DNA of 64,000 nucleotides from Natronomonas salinimetallica (GCF_013839515.1 NZ_JACDNQ010000002.1:1-64000), one strand, 5' to 3'. Counted from the first letter of the stretch, positions 51,417 to 60,401 are shown. Made by a program: numbers and translations. Notes: generated by a model not told the origin, from the sequence alone.

Positions 51417-52811
51417 ATGGGCACTCCCGCATGGAACGTCGCCGCTGTCGTGGCGCAGGTCGGTCCTGACGCCGGTGAACTCCCTTTCAGCGACGCAACG
51501 ATCGCGGTTCTCGGCAGCACCGTCATCCTGTTGTTGTTGGGGCTTTCGGCCTTCTTTTCGTCCTCGGAGATCGCGATGTTCTCGTTGCCACCACACCGGA
51601 TCGACTCGATGATCGCCGACAACCTGCCGAACGCGGAGTTACTCAAGCGCCTCACCGACGATCCCCACAGGCTTCTCGTCACCATCCTCGTGGGCAACAA
51701 CATCGTCAACATCGCGATGTCGTCGATCGCGACGGGACTGCTCTCGTATTATTTCTCGCAGTCGGTCGCCGTCCTCGCCGCGACGTTCGGCATCACCGCG
51801 CTGGTGTTGCTCTTCGGCGAGAGCGCGCCGAAATCCTACGCCGTCGAGAACACCGAATCGTGGGCGCTTCGCGTCTCGAAGCCGCTGAAGCTCTCGGAGT
51901 ACCTCCTGCTCCCGCTCATCGTCACGTTCGACTATCTGACCCGACAGGTCAACCGGATCACCGGCGGGCGTGCGGAGATCGAGTCCACCTACGTTACCCG
52001 CGAGGAGATCCGCGATATCATCGAGACGGGGGAACGGGCGGGCGTTTTGGAGGAGGACGAACGCGAGATGCTCCAGCGGATCTTCCGGTTTACGAACACC
52101 ATCGCCAAGGAGGTGATGACCCCACGACTCGATATGGACGCCGTCTCGAAGGACGCCACCGTCGACGAGGCGATCCAACAGTGCGTTCAGTCGGGACACA
52201 CCCGGCTGCCGGTATACGACGGGAGCCTCGACAACGTCCTCGGCGTCGTCCACATCTCGGATCTGGTCCGGGATTTCACCTACGGCGAACGCGATGACCT
52301 CGATCTCGAGGACCTGATCGAGGAGACGTTACACGTCCCCGAATCGAAGAACGTCGACGAGCTGCTCGCGGAAATGCGCGAACAGCGGATGCACATGGTC
52401 GTCGTCATCGACGAGTTCGGGACCACGGAGGGGCTCGTCACGATGGAGGACGTGACCGAGGAGATCGTCGGGGAGATCCTTCAGGCCGGCGAGGAGGAGC
52501 CGATCGAGTTCGTCGGTGACGGCGAGGCGATCGTCAAAGGCGAACTCAACATCGACGAGGTGAACGAGGCGCTCGATATCGACCTCCCGGAGGGGGAGGA
52601 GTTCGAGACGATCGCGGGGTTCATTTTCAACCGGGCGGGACGGCTCGTCGAGGAAGGCGAACGAATCGAGTACGACGGGATCGAGATCCGCGTCGAGCGC
52701 GTCGAAAACACCCGGATACTGAAAGCGCGGGTGATCCGAACGGAAGGGTACGACAGCGAGGAGCCGACAGAGGACTCGGAGGACGAAGCCGAAGACGAGG
52801 CGGTCCAGTAG
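51417..52811 (+). CDS. CNNM/CorC-like membrane protein (DUF21-CBS)
   Basis: A 464-residue protein with the hemolysin/CNNM architecture: a DUF21 membrane domain (about 25-200; four helices, with SAFFSSSEIAMFSLPPHRI and GESAPKSYAVEN), a CBS pair (about 225-345, with VMTPRLDMDAVSKDATVDEA) and a CorC_HlyC domain (about 365-445). Related proteins export magnesium or balance divalent cations. An acidic tail (DSEDEAEDEAVQ) ends it. A 26-bp tandem duplication lies upstream. Confidence 0.9.
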   Translation: MGTPAWNVAAVVAQVGPDAGELPFSDATIAVLGSTVILLLLGLSAFFSSSEIAMFSLPPHRIDSMIADNLPNAELLKRLTDDPHRLLVTILVGNNIVNIAMSSIATGLLSYYFSQSVAVLAATFGITALVLLFGESAPKSYAVENTESWALRVSKPLKLSEYLLLPLIVTFDYLTRQVNRITGGRAEIESTYVTREEIRDIIETGERAGVLEEDEREMLQRIFRFTNTIAKEVMTPRLDMDAVSKDATVDEAIQQCVQSGHTRLPVYDGSLDNVLGVVHISDLVRDFTYGERDDLDLEDLIEETLHVPESKNVDELLAEMREQRMHMVVVIDEFGTTEGLVTMEDVTEEIVGEILQAGEEEPIEFVGDGEAIVKGELNIDEVNEALDIDLPEGEEFETIAGFIFNRAGRLVEEGERIEYDGIEIRVERVENTRILKARVIRTEGYDSEEPTEDSEDEAEDEAVQ

Positions 52812-52856
52812 ACGGGGACGGAACAAAAACAGAACGGATGCGGAGATCGGAGGTGG

Positions 52857-53045
52857 TCGGACGGGGACGGGGACGGGACCGGGACGGGGACGGGGACGGG
52901 GACGGGGACGGGACCGGGACGGGACCGGGACGGGACGGGGACGGGGACGGGACCGGGACGGGGACGGGACGGGGACGGGAACAGGACCGAGACGGAACCG
53001 GGACCGAAACGGGACCGGGACGGGGACCGAGACGGAACCGAGACG
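52857..53045 (+). repeat. GGGGAC/GGGACC simple-repeat tract
   Basis: About 190 bp built almost wholly from GGGGAC and GGGACC hexamers, decaying towards GGAACC/GAGACC on the right. It lies between two convergent genes (stops at 52811 and 53061). Runs of three or four G at 6-bp spacing give strong G-quadruplex potential on the plus strand. Confidence 0.85.
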
Positions 53046-53060
53046 TGAGGGCGAAATCGC

Positions 53061-54230
53061 CTACAGGACGCCGCCCAATCCGGTGTAGAGCCCGAAGCTG
53101 AGGACGCCGGCCCCGAGCAGCGATCCGATCCACGCGAGGACGGTGTAGCCCATCTTGGAGCCGCTGACGCCGCCGGTGCCGGCGGCAGCCCCGGCACCGA
53201 TGACCGCCGAGACGATGATCTCGTTGAACGAGATCGGCACACCGAGCAGGATCGCGGTCTGGGCGATGGCGAAAGAGGGGATGAGCGCCGCAATCGAGCG
53301 CCGTGGGCCGAGCGAGGAGTAATCCTGTGCGATCGCCTTGATCATCCGCGGGGCCGCCGTCCAGGACCCGGCCAACAGCCCGAGACCGCCGCCGAACAGC
53401 AACGCGACGAGCGGCACTGAGACGTCGGCGGTATCGAAAAGCGGCAACAGGGGTCCGAGCGCGAGGCCGACCTGGCTGCCGCCGGCCGAGAATGCGACCA
53501 GCCCGCCGAGCACCAACAGGAAATGTCGCTGGCCGGTCGCTACGTCGCTGCGCATGTCCAGCGCCATGACCCCGGCGACGACGGCCGCGAGAAGTAGGGT
53601 GATCGCGAGCCGCCCCGGCGTGCCGGATGCAACCGTTCCAGCGACGCTTTCGGCGACGTCGGGGGGGCCGAGCAACACGAACTCGACGTTCGCGAGAATC
53701 GCACCGACGAGCCCGGCAAGCACCGGGGTCGCGACGGCTTCGGGAACGGACTCGCGACGGAGGAGTTTCGCCGTACCGTAGGCGACGCCGCCCCCGACGA
53801 ACGGGGTCAGCGTCCAGACCGCCAGTATCTCGTAGTACTTCTCCCACGCCGGCGCACCGCCCATCGCCAGCCCCGCACCGACGACGGCCCCGGTGACCGT
53901 GAAGGCGGTCGCGATGGGGTAGCCGGTGAACACGCCGAAGGCGACGAGTCCCGCCGCGATCGAGAGCGCAACGATCGCGGCGACCGGCGACAACGTCGTC
54001 CCGACGACGAGATCGCGGCCGACGGCTTCGGTAACGTTTGCGCCCTGTAGGGTCGCGCCGAGCAATCCCAGGATGCCGACGAAGAAGCCGGCCCGCATGA
54101 CCGAGATCGCGTTCGCGCCGACCGCGGGGGCAAACGGCGTCGATCCGGACGACCCCGCTCCGATCGCCCAGGCCATGAATAGACTCGCTCCACCGGCAGC
54201 CAAAAACGTCGCGGCCGTCGCTGCGTCCAT
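53061..54230 (-). CDS. Inorganic phosphate transporter, PiT family
   Basis: A 389-residue permease with about 10 hydrophobic segments. Both PiT halves carry the family signature in diverged form: FAPAVGANAISVMRAG early on and VPISFNEIIVSAVIGAG late, duplicated inverted halves. It should import phosphate with a cation. ATG 54230 starts MDAATAATFL; a TATA box on the minus strand at 54253-54264 lies 26 nt away, so the transcript is leaderless. Confidence 0.9.
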   Translation of the reverse strand: MDAATAATFLAAGGASLFMAWAIGAGSSGSTPFAPAVGANAISVMRAGFFVGILGLLGATLQGANVTEAVGRDLVVGTTLSPVAAIVALSIAAGLVAFGVFTGYPIATAFTVTGAVVGAGLAMGGAPAWEKYYEILAVWTLTPFVGGGVAYGTAKLLRRESVPEAVATPVLAGLVGAILANVEFVLLGPPDVAESVAGTVASGTPGRLAITLLLAAVVAGVMALDMRSDVATGQRHFLLVLGGLVAFSAGGSQVGLALGPLLPLFDTADVSVPLVALLFGGGLGLLAGSWTAAPRMIKAIAQDYSSLGPRRSIAALIPSFAIAQTAILLGVPISFNEIIVSAVIGAGAAAGTGGVSGSKMGYTVLAWIGSLLGAGVLSFGLYTGLGGVL

Positions 54231-54250
54231 TGACGCCCGGTATTTTTGCC

Positions 54251-54266
54251 GGGTATATAAATACCC
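54251..54266 (-). promoter_or_regulatory. PiT promoter (palindromic TATA box)
   Basis: GGGTATATAAATACCC is a near-palindrome containing the TATA box of the PiT gene (start 54230, about 26 nt). A second dyad, CCCGG (54236-54240) and CCGGG (54249-54253), lies between TATA and start and could be an operator. Confidence 0.6.
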
Positions 54267-54337
54267 GTCGGACGCGGATCGCCCGTTCGGCCGGCGGCGA
54301 CGAAAGGAGTATAGTCCGTCCGCTCTCAACGACGCCC

Positions 54338-54970
54338 GTGTCGAATACGGACGCCGACGTGGACGTCGGCGAAAGCGCGTACGCGACGATCGCCGGGCGG
54401 GCCACGGTACAGTTCCGGATACAGGGCTCGGAGTTCATCGGCCATGCGTCCCCTGTCGAGACCGTCGAGGACGCCGACGGGTTCATCGGGGACGTCCGCG
54501 CGGAGTACTCGGACGCGACGCACAACGTCCCGGCCTATCGTGTCCGGGCCGATCCGTTCAGGGAGTACACCTCGGACGACGGGGAGCCGTCGGGCAGCGC
54601 TGGCAAGCCGATGCTGTCCGTGCTTCGGGGTAGGGACCTCGAGAACGTCTGCGTCGTCGTCACGCGGTATTTCGGCGGGACGGAACTCGGCATCGGCGGC
54701 CTCGTCCGGGCATATTCGGCGGCGACGAAAGACGCCCTAGACGCCGCCGAGACGGTCCAGCGCCGGCCCCAAAGACGGTTCCAAGCGGTGGTTGATTACG
54801 ACGACTCGGGGACGGTTCGGGGGATCCTCGAGAGCGAGGCCGTCGACTTCGAGGCCGAGTACGGCGAACGCGTCACCTTCGACGTGTCCGTGCCGGTCGC
54901 GGAAGCCGACGACCTCCTCGATCGGCTCCGGAGTGCTACGAGCGACCGGATCGAACGCCGGCCGCGTTGA
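54338..54970 (+). CDS. YigZ/IMPACT family protein
   Basis: A 210-residue protein with the IMPACT (UPF0029) domain: FIGHASPVETVEDADGFI, THNVPAYRV, SDDGEPSGSAGKPML and VVTRYFGGTELGIGGLVRAY (read in parts). The C-terminal DUF1949 ferredoxin-like domain follows. Role is unclear; human IMPACT binds the ribosome regulator GCN1. GTG 54338 (MSNTDADVDV) is taken as the start. It diverges from the PiT gene with 107 bp between. Confidence 0.9.
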   Translation: MSNTDADVDVGESAYATIAGRATVQFRIQGSEFIGHASPVETVEDADGFIGDVRAEYSDATHNVPAYRVRADPFREYTSDDGEPSGSAGKPMLSVLRGRDLENVCVVVTRYFGGTELGIGGLVRAYSAATKDALDAAETVQRRPQRRFQAVVDYDDSGTVRGILESEAVDFEAEYGERVTFDVSVPVAEADDLLDRLRSATSDRIERRPR

Positions 54971-55073
54971 GCGTCCGAACGGCTACCCGTCAGCCGTTCG
55001 TCTGACGTTTCGACAGGAGGTCGACCGCAGTACGGAACTGGGGTCCAGCCGAAAGGGAGGGGTTGAGAACCGG

Positions 55074-55745
55074 TCACGTACCGAATGCCCGGTCGCCGGC
55101 GTCGCCGACGCCCGGAACGATATAGCCGTCCTCGTCGAGGCGTTCGTCGACGCTGACCGTCAGGACGTCGGCGCTCGGGAACGCCTCTTCGACCCGGACG
55201 AGCCCCGGAGGGGCGCTGACCGCCGACAGGACGACGAGTCGCTCGGGGATACCGGCCTCGAGCACCTCGTCGAGGACGGCGACGATCGTACTCCCCGTCG
55301 CGAGCATCGGATCCGCGACGATGACGGTGTCCTCGTCCCCGATCTCGGGGAGCTTGACGTAGTCGACCGTGATCGGGAACTCCCCGTCCTCGTTCATTCC
55401 CGCTTCCTCGTCCCGACCCGCCGATATGACCCCCTGTCGCGCGCGGGGGAACGCCTCGACGAGCCCCTCGACGAACGGGGTCGCCGCCCGAAGGACGTTG
55501 ACGATGACGACGTTTTCGAGCCCCTTGACGACCTCACCGGTCGTCTCCGCCAGCGGCGTCGTGATCGAGACGTACTCCGTGTCCATCATCCCGTCGATGA
55601 TCTCGAACCCACAGAGCCGGCCGAGCTCGATGAGCCCGTTTCGAAACGATACCTGGTCGGTGTCGCTCGATCGAATCTCCGAGAGCGTGTGTTTCGCGAG
55701 CGCGTGTGTGATGACGTGGGCGTCACCACGGTCCTCGATTGGCAT
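55074..55745 (-). CDS. upp: Uracil phosphoribosyltransferase
   Basis: A 223-residue salvage enzyme converting uracil and PRPP to UMP. The PRPP-binding motif [11 protein letters not shown] lies near residues 140-150 and the uracil-binding tail [12 protein letters not shown] near 205-216. Length is typical. It is followed by the convergent YigZ gene, 103 bp away; its promoter is in the 55746-55898 spacer, shared back to back with the DUF5828-type gene. Confidence 0.95.
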   Translation of the reverse strand: MPIEDRGDAHVITHALAKHTLSEIRSSDTDQVSFRNGLIELGRLCGFEIIDGMMDTEYVSITTPLAETTGEVVKGLENVVIVNVLRAATPFVEGLVEAFPRARQGVISAGRDEEAGMNEDGEFPITVDYVKLPEIGDEDTVIVADPMLATGSTIVAVLDEVLEAGIPERLVVLSAVSAPPGLVRVEEAFPSADVLTVSVDERLDEDGYIVPGVGDAGDRAFGT

Positions 55746-55898
55746 ACCGGTACAGCGTCCGCCGCGGGCTTAAACCCCAGGCGTTCGGTGGGGGTACAAC
55801 AGCCCGCGGGCGGGCGAACCGATCCCCGGAGATACCGATATGAAGCCGGCCTCGCAGACCCGATGGTATAAAGTCGTTCGACACGTACGTGGGCGTGA

Positions 55899-56603
55899 AT
55901 GGAGGTCGAGGAGAGCGTCTCCGGGTTCAAGCTTCGGGGAAGCTGGGGCGAGATAGTCGAACACGGCGAACGGATCACCCGCGCGTTGAAGGATCTTCGA
56001 GACGAGGAACAGTCGGTCGACAACGGGGCCCTCGAAGAGTGGGACGAGTGGCGACCGAAGGCGGAGGAACGTCTCGGTGAGGACGTCAGCGAAAAGACCG
56101 CCCAGCAGGCCAGCGTCGGCGAAGGGGAGGGCGAAAAGGCCGGCAGAGCCCCCGAGGAGGACCTCAAGACGGCGGGCGAAAAGCTAAGCGAGTCGTACGG
56201 CCAACTCGAAGAACCCGGCGAAGCGGTCAACGAGTGGCGAAAGTCGATAAACTACGTCGCGCGTGCCGCCGACTCCGCGACTCGGAAGGCCCTCCGAAAG
56301 GTCGAGGGCGGCGTCTACAAGAACGTGATGACGCAGATGTCCCCCTACTACTTCGACAACGGACTCGTGAGTGCAAACCTGAGTCGCGCCGACGCCGAGA
56401 GCGGGGAGTACGTCTTCGAGATCAATATCAACGACGACGATCTGAAGATCCGGGTCTCGAACAAACTCGCGGACTACGAGACCTCGGTCGACAGGTGGCA
56501 CGTCGATACGCCGAAGGAGACGGATATCGCGGAGGCGGTCGAGGGCCATCCGCCGACGGAGACGGAGACGACGGACGGCGAGTCCGACCCGAAAAAGACG
56601 TGA
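55899..56603 (+). CDS. DUF5828-type haloarchaeal protein
   Basis: A 234-residue soluble acidic protein, mostly helical in the first half (ERITRALKDLRDEEQ and GEKLSESYGQLEEPG) and with strands later (YVFEININDDDLKIRV). I associate it with haloarchaeal DUF5828; its function is unknown. A TATA-like GGTATAAAGT (55865-55874) sits 30 nt from the ATG, fitting a leaderless mRNA. Confidence 0.7.
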   Translation: MEVEESVSGFKLRGSWGEIVEHGERITRALKDLRDEEQSVDNGALEEWDEWRPKAEERLGEDVSEKTAQQASVGEGEGEKAGRAPEEDLKTAGEKLSESYGQLEEPGEAVNEWRKSINYVARAADSATRKALRKVEGGVYKNVMTQMSPYYFDNGLVSANLSRADAESGEYVFEININDDDLKIRVSNKLADYETSVDRWHVDTPKETDIAEAVEGHPPTETETTDGESDPKKT

Positions 56604-56710
56604 GATAACGCGGCGTGGTTCCGGGAACCGCCGCCGCCGAGCGTTCCCGGGCAGTCACACGGTTTGTTGTGCCGACGGAGCGGTCACCGCTCACACCGCG
56701 TGGGCGATGG

Positions 56711-56797
56711 TCCCTTCCGGACGACACCGGCCCGCATCATCCCTTCCGGACGACACCGGCCCGCATCATCCCTTCCGGACGACACCGGCCCGCATCA
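56711..56797. repeat. 29-bp tandem repeat, three copies, ending at a stop codon
   Basis: Three perfect copies (56711-56739, 56740-56768, 56769-56797) of a 29-bp unit starting TCCCTTCCGGACGACACCGG. The last three bases of copy 3 (TCA) are the stop codon of the minus-strand ACT-domain gene, so the unit was amplified from the gene's own end. Confidence 0.9.
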
Positions 56798-57298
56798 CTC
56801 GATCGAGATCCGGCGGACGAAGGGGAACGCCCGGATCTCGTTTATCAACGCACCGTCCAGTTCCTCGTCGGTAATGACGTACAGTACCGGTTCGTCGGTA
56901 AACTCCGGATCCTCGCTTATCGTCTGTCGGATCGAAATATCGTTCTCCGCGAGTAGCCCGGTTACCGTGGCGACGATTCCCGGCTCGTCGGCGTCGGTGA
57001 CTTCCACAGTGAGGACCGTCAGATCCAACACCGGCGCGAGGTCCATGAGCGAGGCGATCGCGGAGATGTTCTGAAAGATCCGTCGGAGCTGTTCGTCCGC
57101 CAGGATGGCGTCGGTCGTCGCGTCGACGACCCGGCGGTCGACGTCTATTTCGCGGGCGATCCCGGTGTTCGGGATCTCGATCCCGCCGGAAACGACCCGC
57201 CCCTCGTCGTTGACGGAGAACCCCCGTTCGAGCAGCAGACGGATCACCGCCTGTTGGCTCGGGCTGTCCTCGAATTTCCGCATGATCTCGTCGAACAC
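56795..57298 (-). CDS. ACT-domain regulatory protein
   Basis: A 167-residue protein with an N-terminal helical part resembling an HTH (SPSQQAVIRLLLERGFSVN) and a C-terminal ACT domain (about 90-165; LTVEVTDADEPGIVATVTGLLAENDISIRQ). ACT domains bind amino acids. It may be an amino-acid-responsive transcription regulator; the family is common in haloarchaea but not characterised to my knowledge. Its stop codon lies in the last copy of a 29-bp tandem repeat. Confidence 0.82.
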   Translation of the reverse strand: MFDEIMRKFEDSPSQQAVIRLLLERGFSVNDEGRVVSGGIEIPNTGIAREIDVDRRVVDATTDAILADEQLRRIFQNISAIASLMDLAPVLDLTVLTVEVTDADEPGIVATVTGLLAENDISIRQTISEDPEFTDEPVLYVITDEELDGALINEIRAFPFVRRISIE

Positions 57299-57413
57299 GT
57301 AGGGGCCTCCGGATTCTGTGGGTAAATCATTCGGGGTTCAGCGCCTATCGCGCTGTGGCAGCAAACGCTTCGCATGCCAAGACACGTATACGCACCCGAC
57401 GGATACAACGAAC

Positions 57414-58376
57414 ATGCACTAGTGTATCGACGGTGAGTGGATAACGGAGTACGAAGCGACGGACGAGGAGGGGGCCTTCCAGCGACAGACGACCTCGTTT
57501 CGGGACCGGGTCGATCCCGAGGACGCCGAAGCCGGGCGGTATCACCTGTATGTGAGCTACGCCTGCCCGTGGGCCCACCGAACCCTCATCACGAGGAAAC
57601 TGCTCGGGTTGGAGGACGTCATCTCGGTCGACGTCGTCGACCCGTTCCGCGCCGAGGACGGCTGGCAGTTCACCCCCGAACGGGAGGGCTGTACGACGGA
57701 TTCGATCAACGGCTTCGAGTACCTGCGGGAGGCCTACGTCGAGGCGGATCCGAACTACACCGGTCGCGTGACCGTCCCGGTGCTGTGGGACAAAAAAGCG
57801 GGGACGATCGTCAACAACGAGTCCCGCGAGATCATGCGGAATCTGACGACCGTCTTCGCCGAGTTGGGCAACGGCGTCGACCTCGCTCCGGCGGCGGTTC
57901 GCAAGGACGTCGACGCCGCTCTCGATCGGATCTACGAACCGATCAACAACGGCGTCTACCGGGCGGGCTTTGCGGACACGCAGTCGGCCTACGACGAGGC
58001 GGTGTCCGAACTGTTCGATGCGCTCGCCCACTGGGATTCGGTCTTGGAGGACCGGCGATACCTCGTCGGTGACCGGCTCACGGAGGCCGACGTCGCGATG
58101 TACACGACGCTCGTCAGATTCGACGAGGCGTATCACACGCATTTCATGTGTAATCGCGAACTCATTCGGGAGCACGAGACCCTCTGGCCGTACCTCCGGG
58201 ACCTCTATACGACCGCCGGGTTCGGCGAGACGACGGAGATGGACCACATCAAGGAACACTACTACACCACCCATCCGGACGTGAGCCCGAAGCGGATCGT
58301 GCCGATGGGTCCCGATCCCGACTTCGAGGCCCCCCACGACCGCGACGAACTTCCGGGACGTCCCCCGGTGCGCTGA
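57414..58376 (+). pseudogene. Glutathionyl-hydroquinone reductase homologue with an in-frame TAG
   Basis: The sequence from 57423 encodes a complete GST-omega-like protein (about 318 codons): DGEWITEYEATDEEGAFQRQ at the start, YACPWAHRTLITRK (the catalytic Cys-Pro-Trp-Ala-His), TVPVLWDKKAGTIVNNESRE and the C-terminal helical domain ending RDELPGRPPVR. The only ATG before the conserved DGEW block (57414) reads ATG CAC TAG, so the frame is stopped at codon 3. No ATG, GTG or TTG follows until GTG 57552, which would delete the first strand of the GST fold. It is either a nonsense mutation, a base error, or translation from a non-standard start. Confidence 0.65.
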
Positions 58377-58467
58377 GCGCGGACCCGCGTTTTTCGAGAA
58401 AGCCCCGGTTCGGCCTTCGACCCGGCCGGTAACGTTATGTGGTACCGTGGCATACATAGGCACACGT

Positions 58468-58623
58468 ATGCCGGACACGAAACGAGGTCGCGAACGGAAA
58501 GGTCAGATGAAGCGAGAACAGCGCCGCCGCTACGAGATCGAACAGGCGATCGAAGCGCGCGATCGGGACGTCGACTTCGAGGAGCTCTACGAGGACGTGG
58601 AGATCGAGTTGGCTGAAAAATAG
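58468..58623 (+). CDS. Small highly charged protein
   Basis: A 51-residue product: basic first half (MPDTKRGRERKGQMKREQRR) and acidic second half (VDFEELYEDVEIELAEK), probably one long helix. The charge split and the codon use suggest a real gene. The family is unknown to me. Confidence 0.6.
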   Translation: MPDTKRGRERKGQMKREQRRRYEIEQAIEARDRDVDFEELYEDVEIELAEK

Positions 58624-58746
58624 GGGGGCCGAACTACCGGGGATACCTCTTTCGCGCTACTCGCGCCCCGGTGATGCGATCGCGTCACGAACACCTCGTC
58701 GGCGGTCCGTGTGGGCAGTGTTTTCTACAGGCGGGGCAGGCCGAGT

Positions 58747-58823
58747 GCCTCGGGGTCGTACGGAAATCGAAGTCTTCCGTGATGACGAGAGACGAAGTCT
58801 CTCGAACCACTTGACCCCGAGGC
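58747..58823 (-). ncRNA. Three-way-junction RNA-like element after a stop codon
   Basis: The ends GCCTCGGGGTC (58747-58757) and GACCCCGAGGC (58813-58823) pair perfectly over 11 bp and close two inner hairpins: CGGAA/TTCCG (58761-58779) and GAGAGAC-GAA-GTCTCTC (58787-58803). The whole is 77 nt. Read on the minus strand it starts 3 nt after the stop of the gene at 58827-59003, so it would be that mRNA's 3' end. It is not a tRNA (no anticodon or T-arm consensus). Confidence 0.5.
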
Positions 58824-58826
58824 GGT

Positions 58827-59003
58827 TCACCGTTCGGCGAAGTAGCTGGTAAAAAAGCCCGAGAGGAACGCCGAGACCGCGACGGCGAGTGCGACCTCGT
58901 GGAGGACCCACGGGCTATCGTCGTCGTCAGCCGCGACGACGGTGACGGCGACGCTGATTGCGAGCGAGATGGCTCCGTTGGTGAGGTGTTTGCAGATTCC
59001 CAT
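58827..59003 (-). CDS. Small two-span membrane protein
   Basis: A 58-residue product starting MGICKHLTNGAISLAISVAV, two hydrophobic helices (about 8-27 and 36-54) with an acidic DDDD turn between and a C-terminal SYFAER. The family is unknown. ATG 59003. The 77-nt structured element begins right after its stop codon. Confidence 0.6.
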   Translation of the reverse strand: MGICKHLTNGAISLAISVAVTVVAADDDDSPWVLHEVALAVAVSAFLSGFFTSYFAER

Positions 59004-59141
59004 ATCCGATCGTACGAGCGGAGCGAAATAACTCCCCTGCTTTGCGTTCCGTGCGTCGGGCCCGAATCGTGGCCTGCCCGTCACTGTCCGCCGGCGATCG
59101 AACACGGAAACCGGTTTGTCGCTTCCCCCCGAAGCCGCCGT

Positions 59142-60401
59142 ATGCACGTCGTCGTCGCCGGGGGCGGCCTCGCCGGATTGGTCGCCGCGCGGCACCTCGC
59201 CGAGGCCGGGGCCGAAGTGGAACTGTTCGAGGAGCGCGAGCGCGTCGGCGGCCGCGTTCGCTCTCGAACCGTGGACGGCTACACGCTCGATCGGGGTTTT
59301 CAGGTCCTCTTTACCGCCTACCCCGCCGCCCGCCGGGAACTCGACTACGACGCGCTCGATCTCCGTCGGTTCGCTCCCGGGGCGACGATCGCGCGGCCGA
59401 ACCACCGGTCGACGCTCGCCGATCCCGTCGGCGATCCGGGCGCGACCCTGCCGACGCTGTTGAATCGCGACGTCCGGACGGCCGACAAACTCCGGCTCTT
59501 TCGGCTCCGGCGGGGGCTCAAACGACGGACGTGGGAGGACGTCCTCGACGGCGGGGACGCGACGATCCGCGAGTATCTGGCCGAGCACGGCTTCTCGACG
59601 GCGTTCGTCGAACGCTTTGCGGCCCCTTTCTACGGCGGAATCACGCTCGATCGCTCTCTCGGAACGTCGAGTGCGGTCTTCGAGTACACGTTCAAGGCGC
59701 TCTCGGAGGGCGATACCGTCGTTCCCGCCGGTGGGATGGGTGAGATTCCGGCCCAACTCGGCGCGCGAGCGGAGGCCGCGGGCGCGACAATCGAGACCGG
59801 CGTCGCCGTCACGGGGGTCGACACCACCGCCGACACACCGACCGTCGAAACCCGGTCGGGGACCCGCTCACCCGATGCCGTCGTCGTCGCGACGGATCCG
59901 AGGACCGCCGCCGAACTGACCGACGTCGGGACGCCCACCGGGGGGAGATCCTGCGTGACGGTCCACTGCTCGCTTCCCGAGCATCAGGTGCTCGATACGG
60001 GATCGCGGATCGTTCTGAACGCGGCCGATGCCGAACCGAACACCGTCGCCCCGATGAGCGCGGCGGCCCCCGAGTACGCGCCGGAGGGCCGACAGCTCCT
60101 GAGCGCGACGTTTCTCGGGTCCCGACCGGAGCCAGACGACGAACTCGCGGGGATCGTCCGTGACGCGCTCTCGGCGTGGTTCCCCGAGCACCATTTCGGC
60201 GGCTTCGAGGCGGTCGGCGTCGACCGAATCGAGTTCGCCCAGTTCGAGCAGCCGCCGGGATTCCGCGATGCCGTACCGACGGTCGATTCGCCCGACAGTC
60301 CCGTCTTCGTAGCCGGCGACTACACCGAGTGGTCATCGATCCAGGGGGCCTTGAAAAGCGGTCGGCGAGCGGCCGAGGCCGTCCTCAGAGATCGGACGTA
60401 G
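59142..60401 (+). CDS. FAD-dependent oxidoreductase (amine oxidase/phytoene desaturase type)
   Basis: A 419-residue flavoprotein. The N-terminal dinucleotide fold is VVAGGGLAGLVAARHLAEAG with the ERERVGGRVRS extension typical of monoamine oxidase, protoporphyrinogen oxidase and carotenoid desaturase families; the C-terminal flavin motif is VFVAGDYTEWSSIQGALKSG. The substrate is undetermined. ATG 59142 (MHVVVAGGG) starts the first strand. It is followed by a frameshifted gene on the other strand. Confidence 0.85.
   Translation: MHVVVAGGGLAGLVAARHLAEAGAEVELFEERERVGGRVRSRTVDGYTLDRGFQVLFTAYPAARRELDYDALDLRRFAPGATIARPNHRSTLADPVGDPGATLPTLLNRDVRTADKLRLFRLRRGLKRRTWEDVLDGGDATIREYLAEHGFSTAFVERFAAPFYGGITLDRSLGTSSAVFEYTFKALSEGDTVVPAGGMGEIPAQLGARAEAAGATIETGVAVTGVDTTADTPTVETRSGTRSPDAVVVATDPRTAAELTDVGTPTGGRSCVTVHCSLPEHQVLDTGSRIVLNAADAEPNTVAPMSAAAPEYAPEGRQLLSATFLGSRPEPDDELAGIVRDALSAWFPEHHFGGFEAVGVDRIEFAQFEQPPGFRDAVPTVDSPDSPVFVAGDYTEWSSIQGALKSGRRAAEAVLRDRT

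Noticed and set aside
52857-53045. Possible coding repeat region or CRISPR (open frames of 87 to 632 codons cross it)
   Set aside because: The unit is a 6-bp hexamer; the frames across it are Arg-Gly-Asp or Pro-Ser-Arg runs without domains and antisense to real genes.
56711-56797. Possible CRISPR array from 29-bp repeats
   Set aside because: The three repeats are directly adjacent with no spacers, and the last includes a gene's stop codon.
57420-57422. TAG read as pyrrolysine
   Set aside because: No pyl genes are in view, pyrrolysine is not expected in an aerobic haloarchaeon, and the position precedes the conserved domain; nonsense mutation or sequence error is simpler.
58747-58823. tRNA-like gene in the three-way junction
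   Set aside because: The closing stem is 11 bp, only two inner hairpins exist, and there is no T-loop consensus or anticodon arm of standard size.
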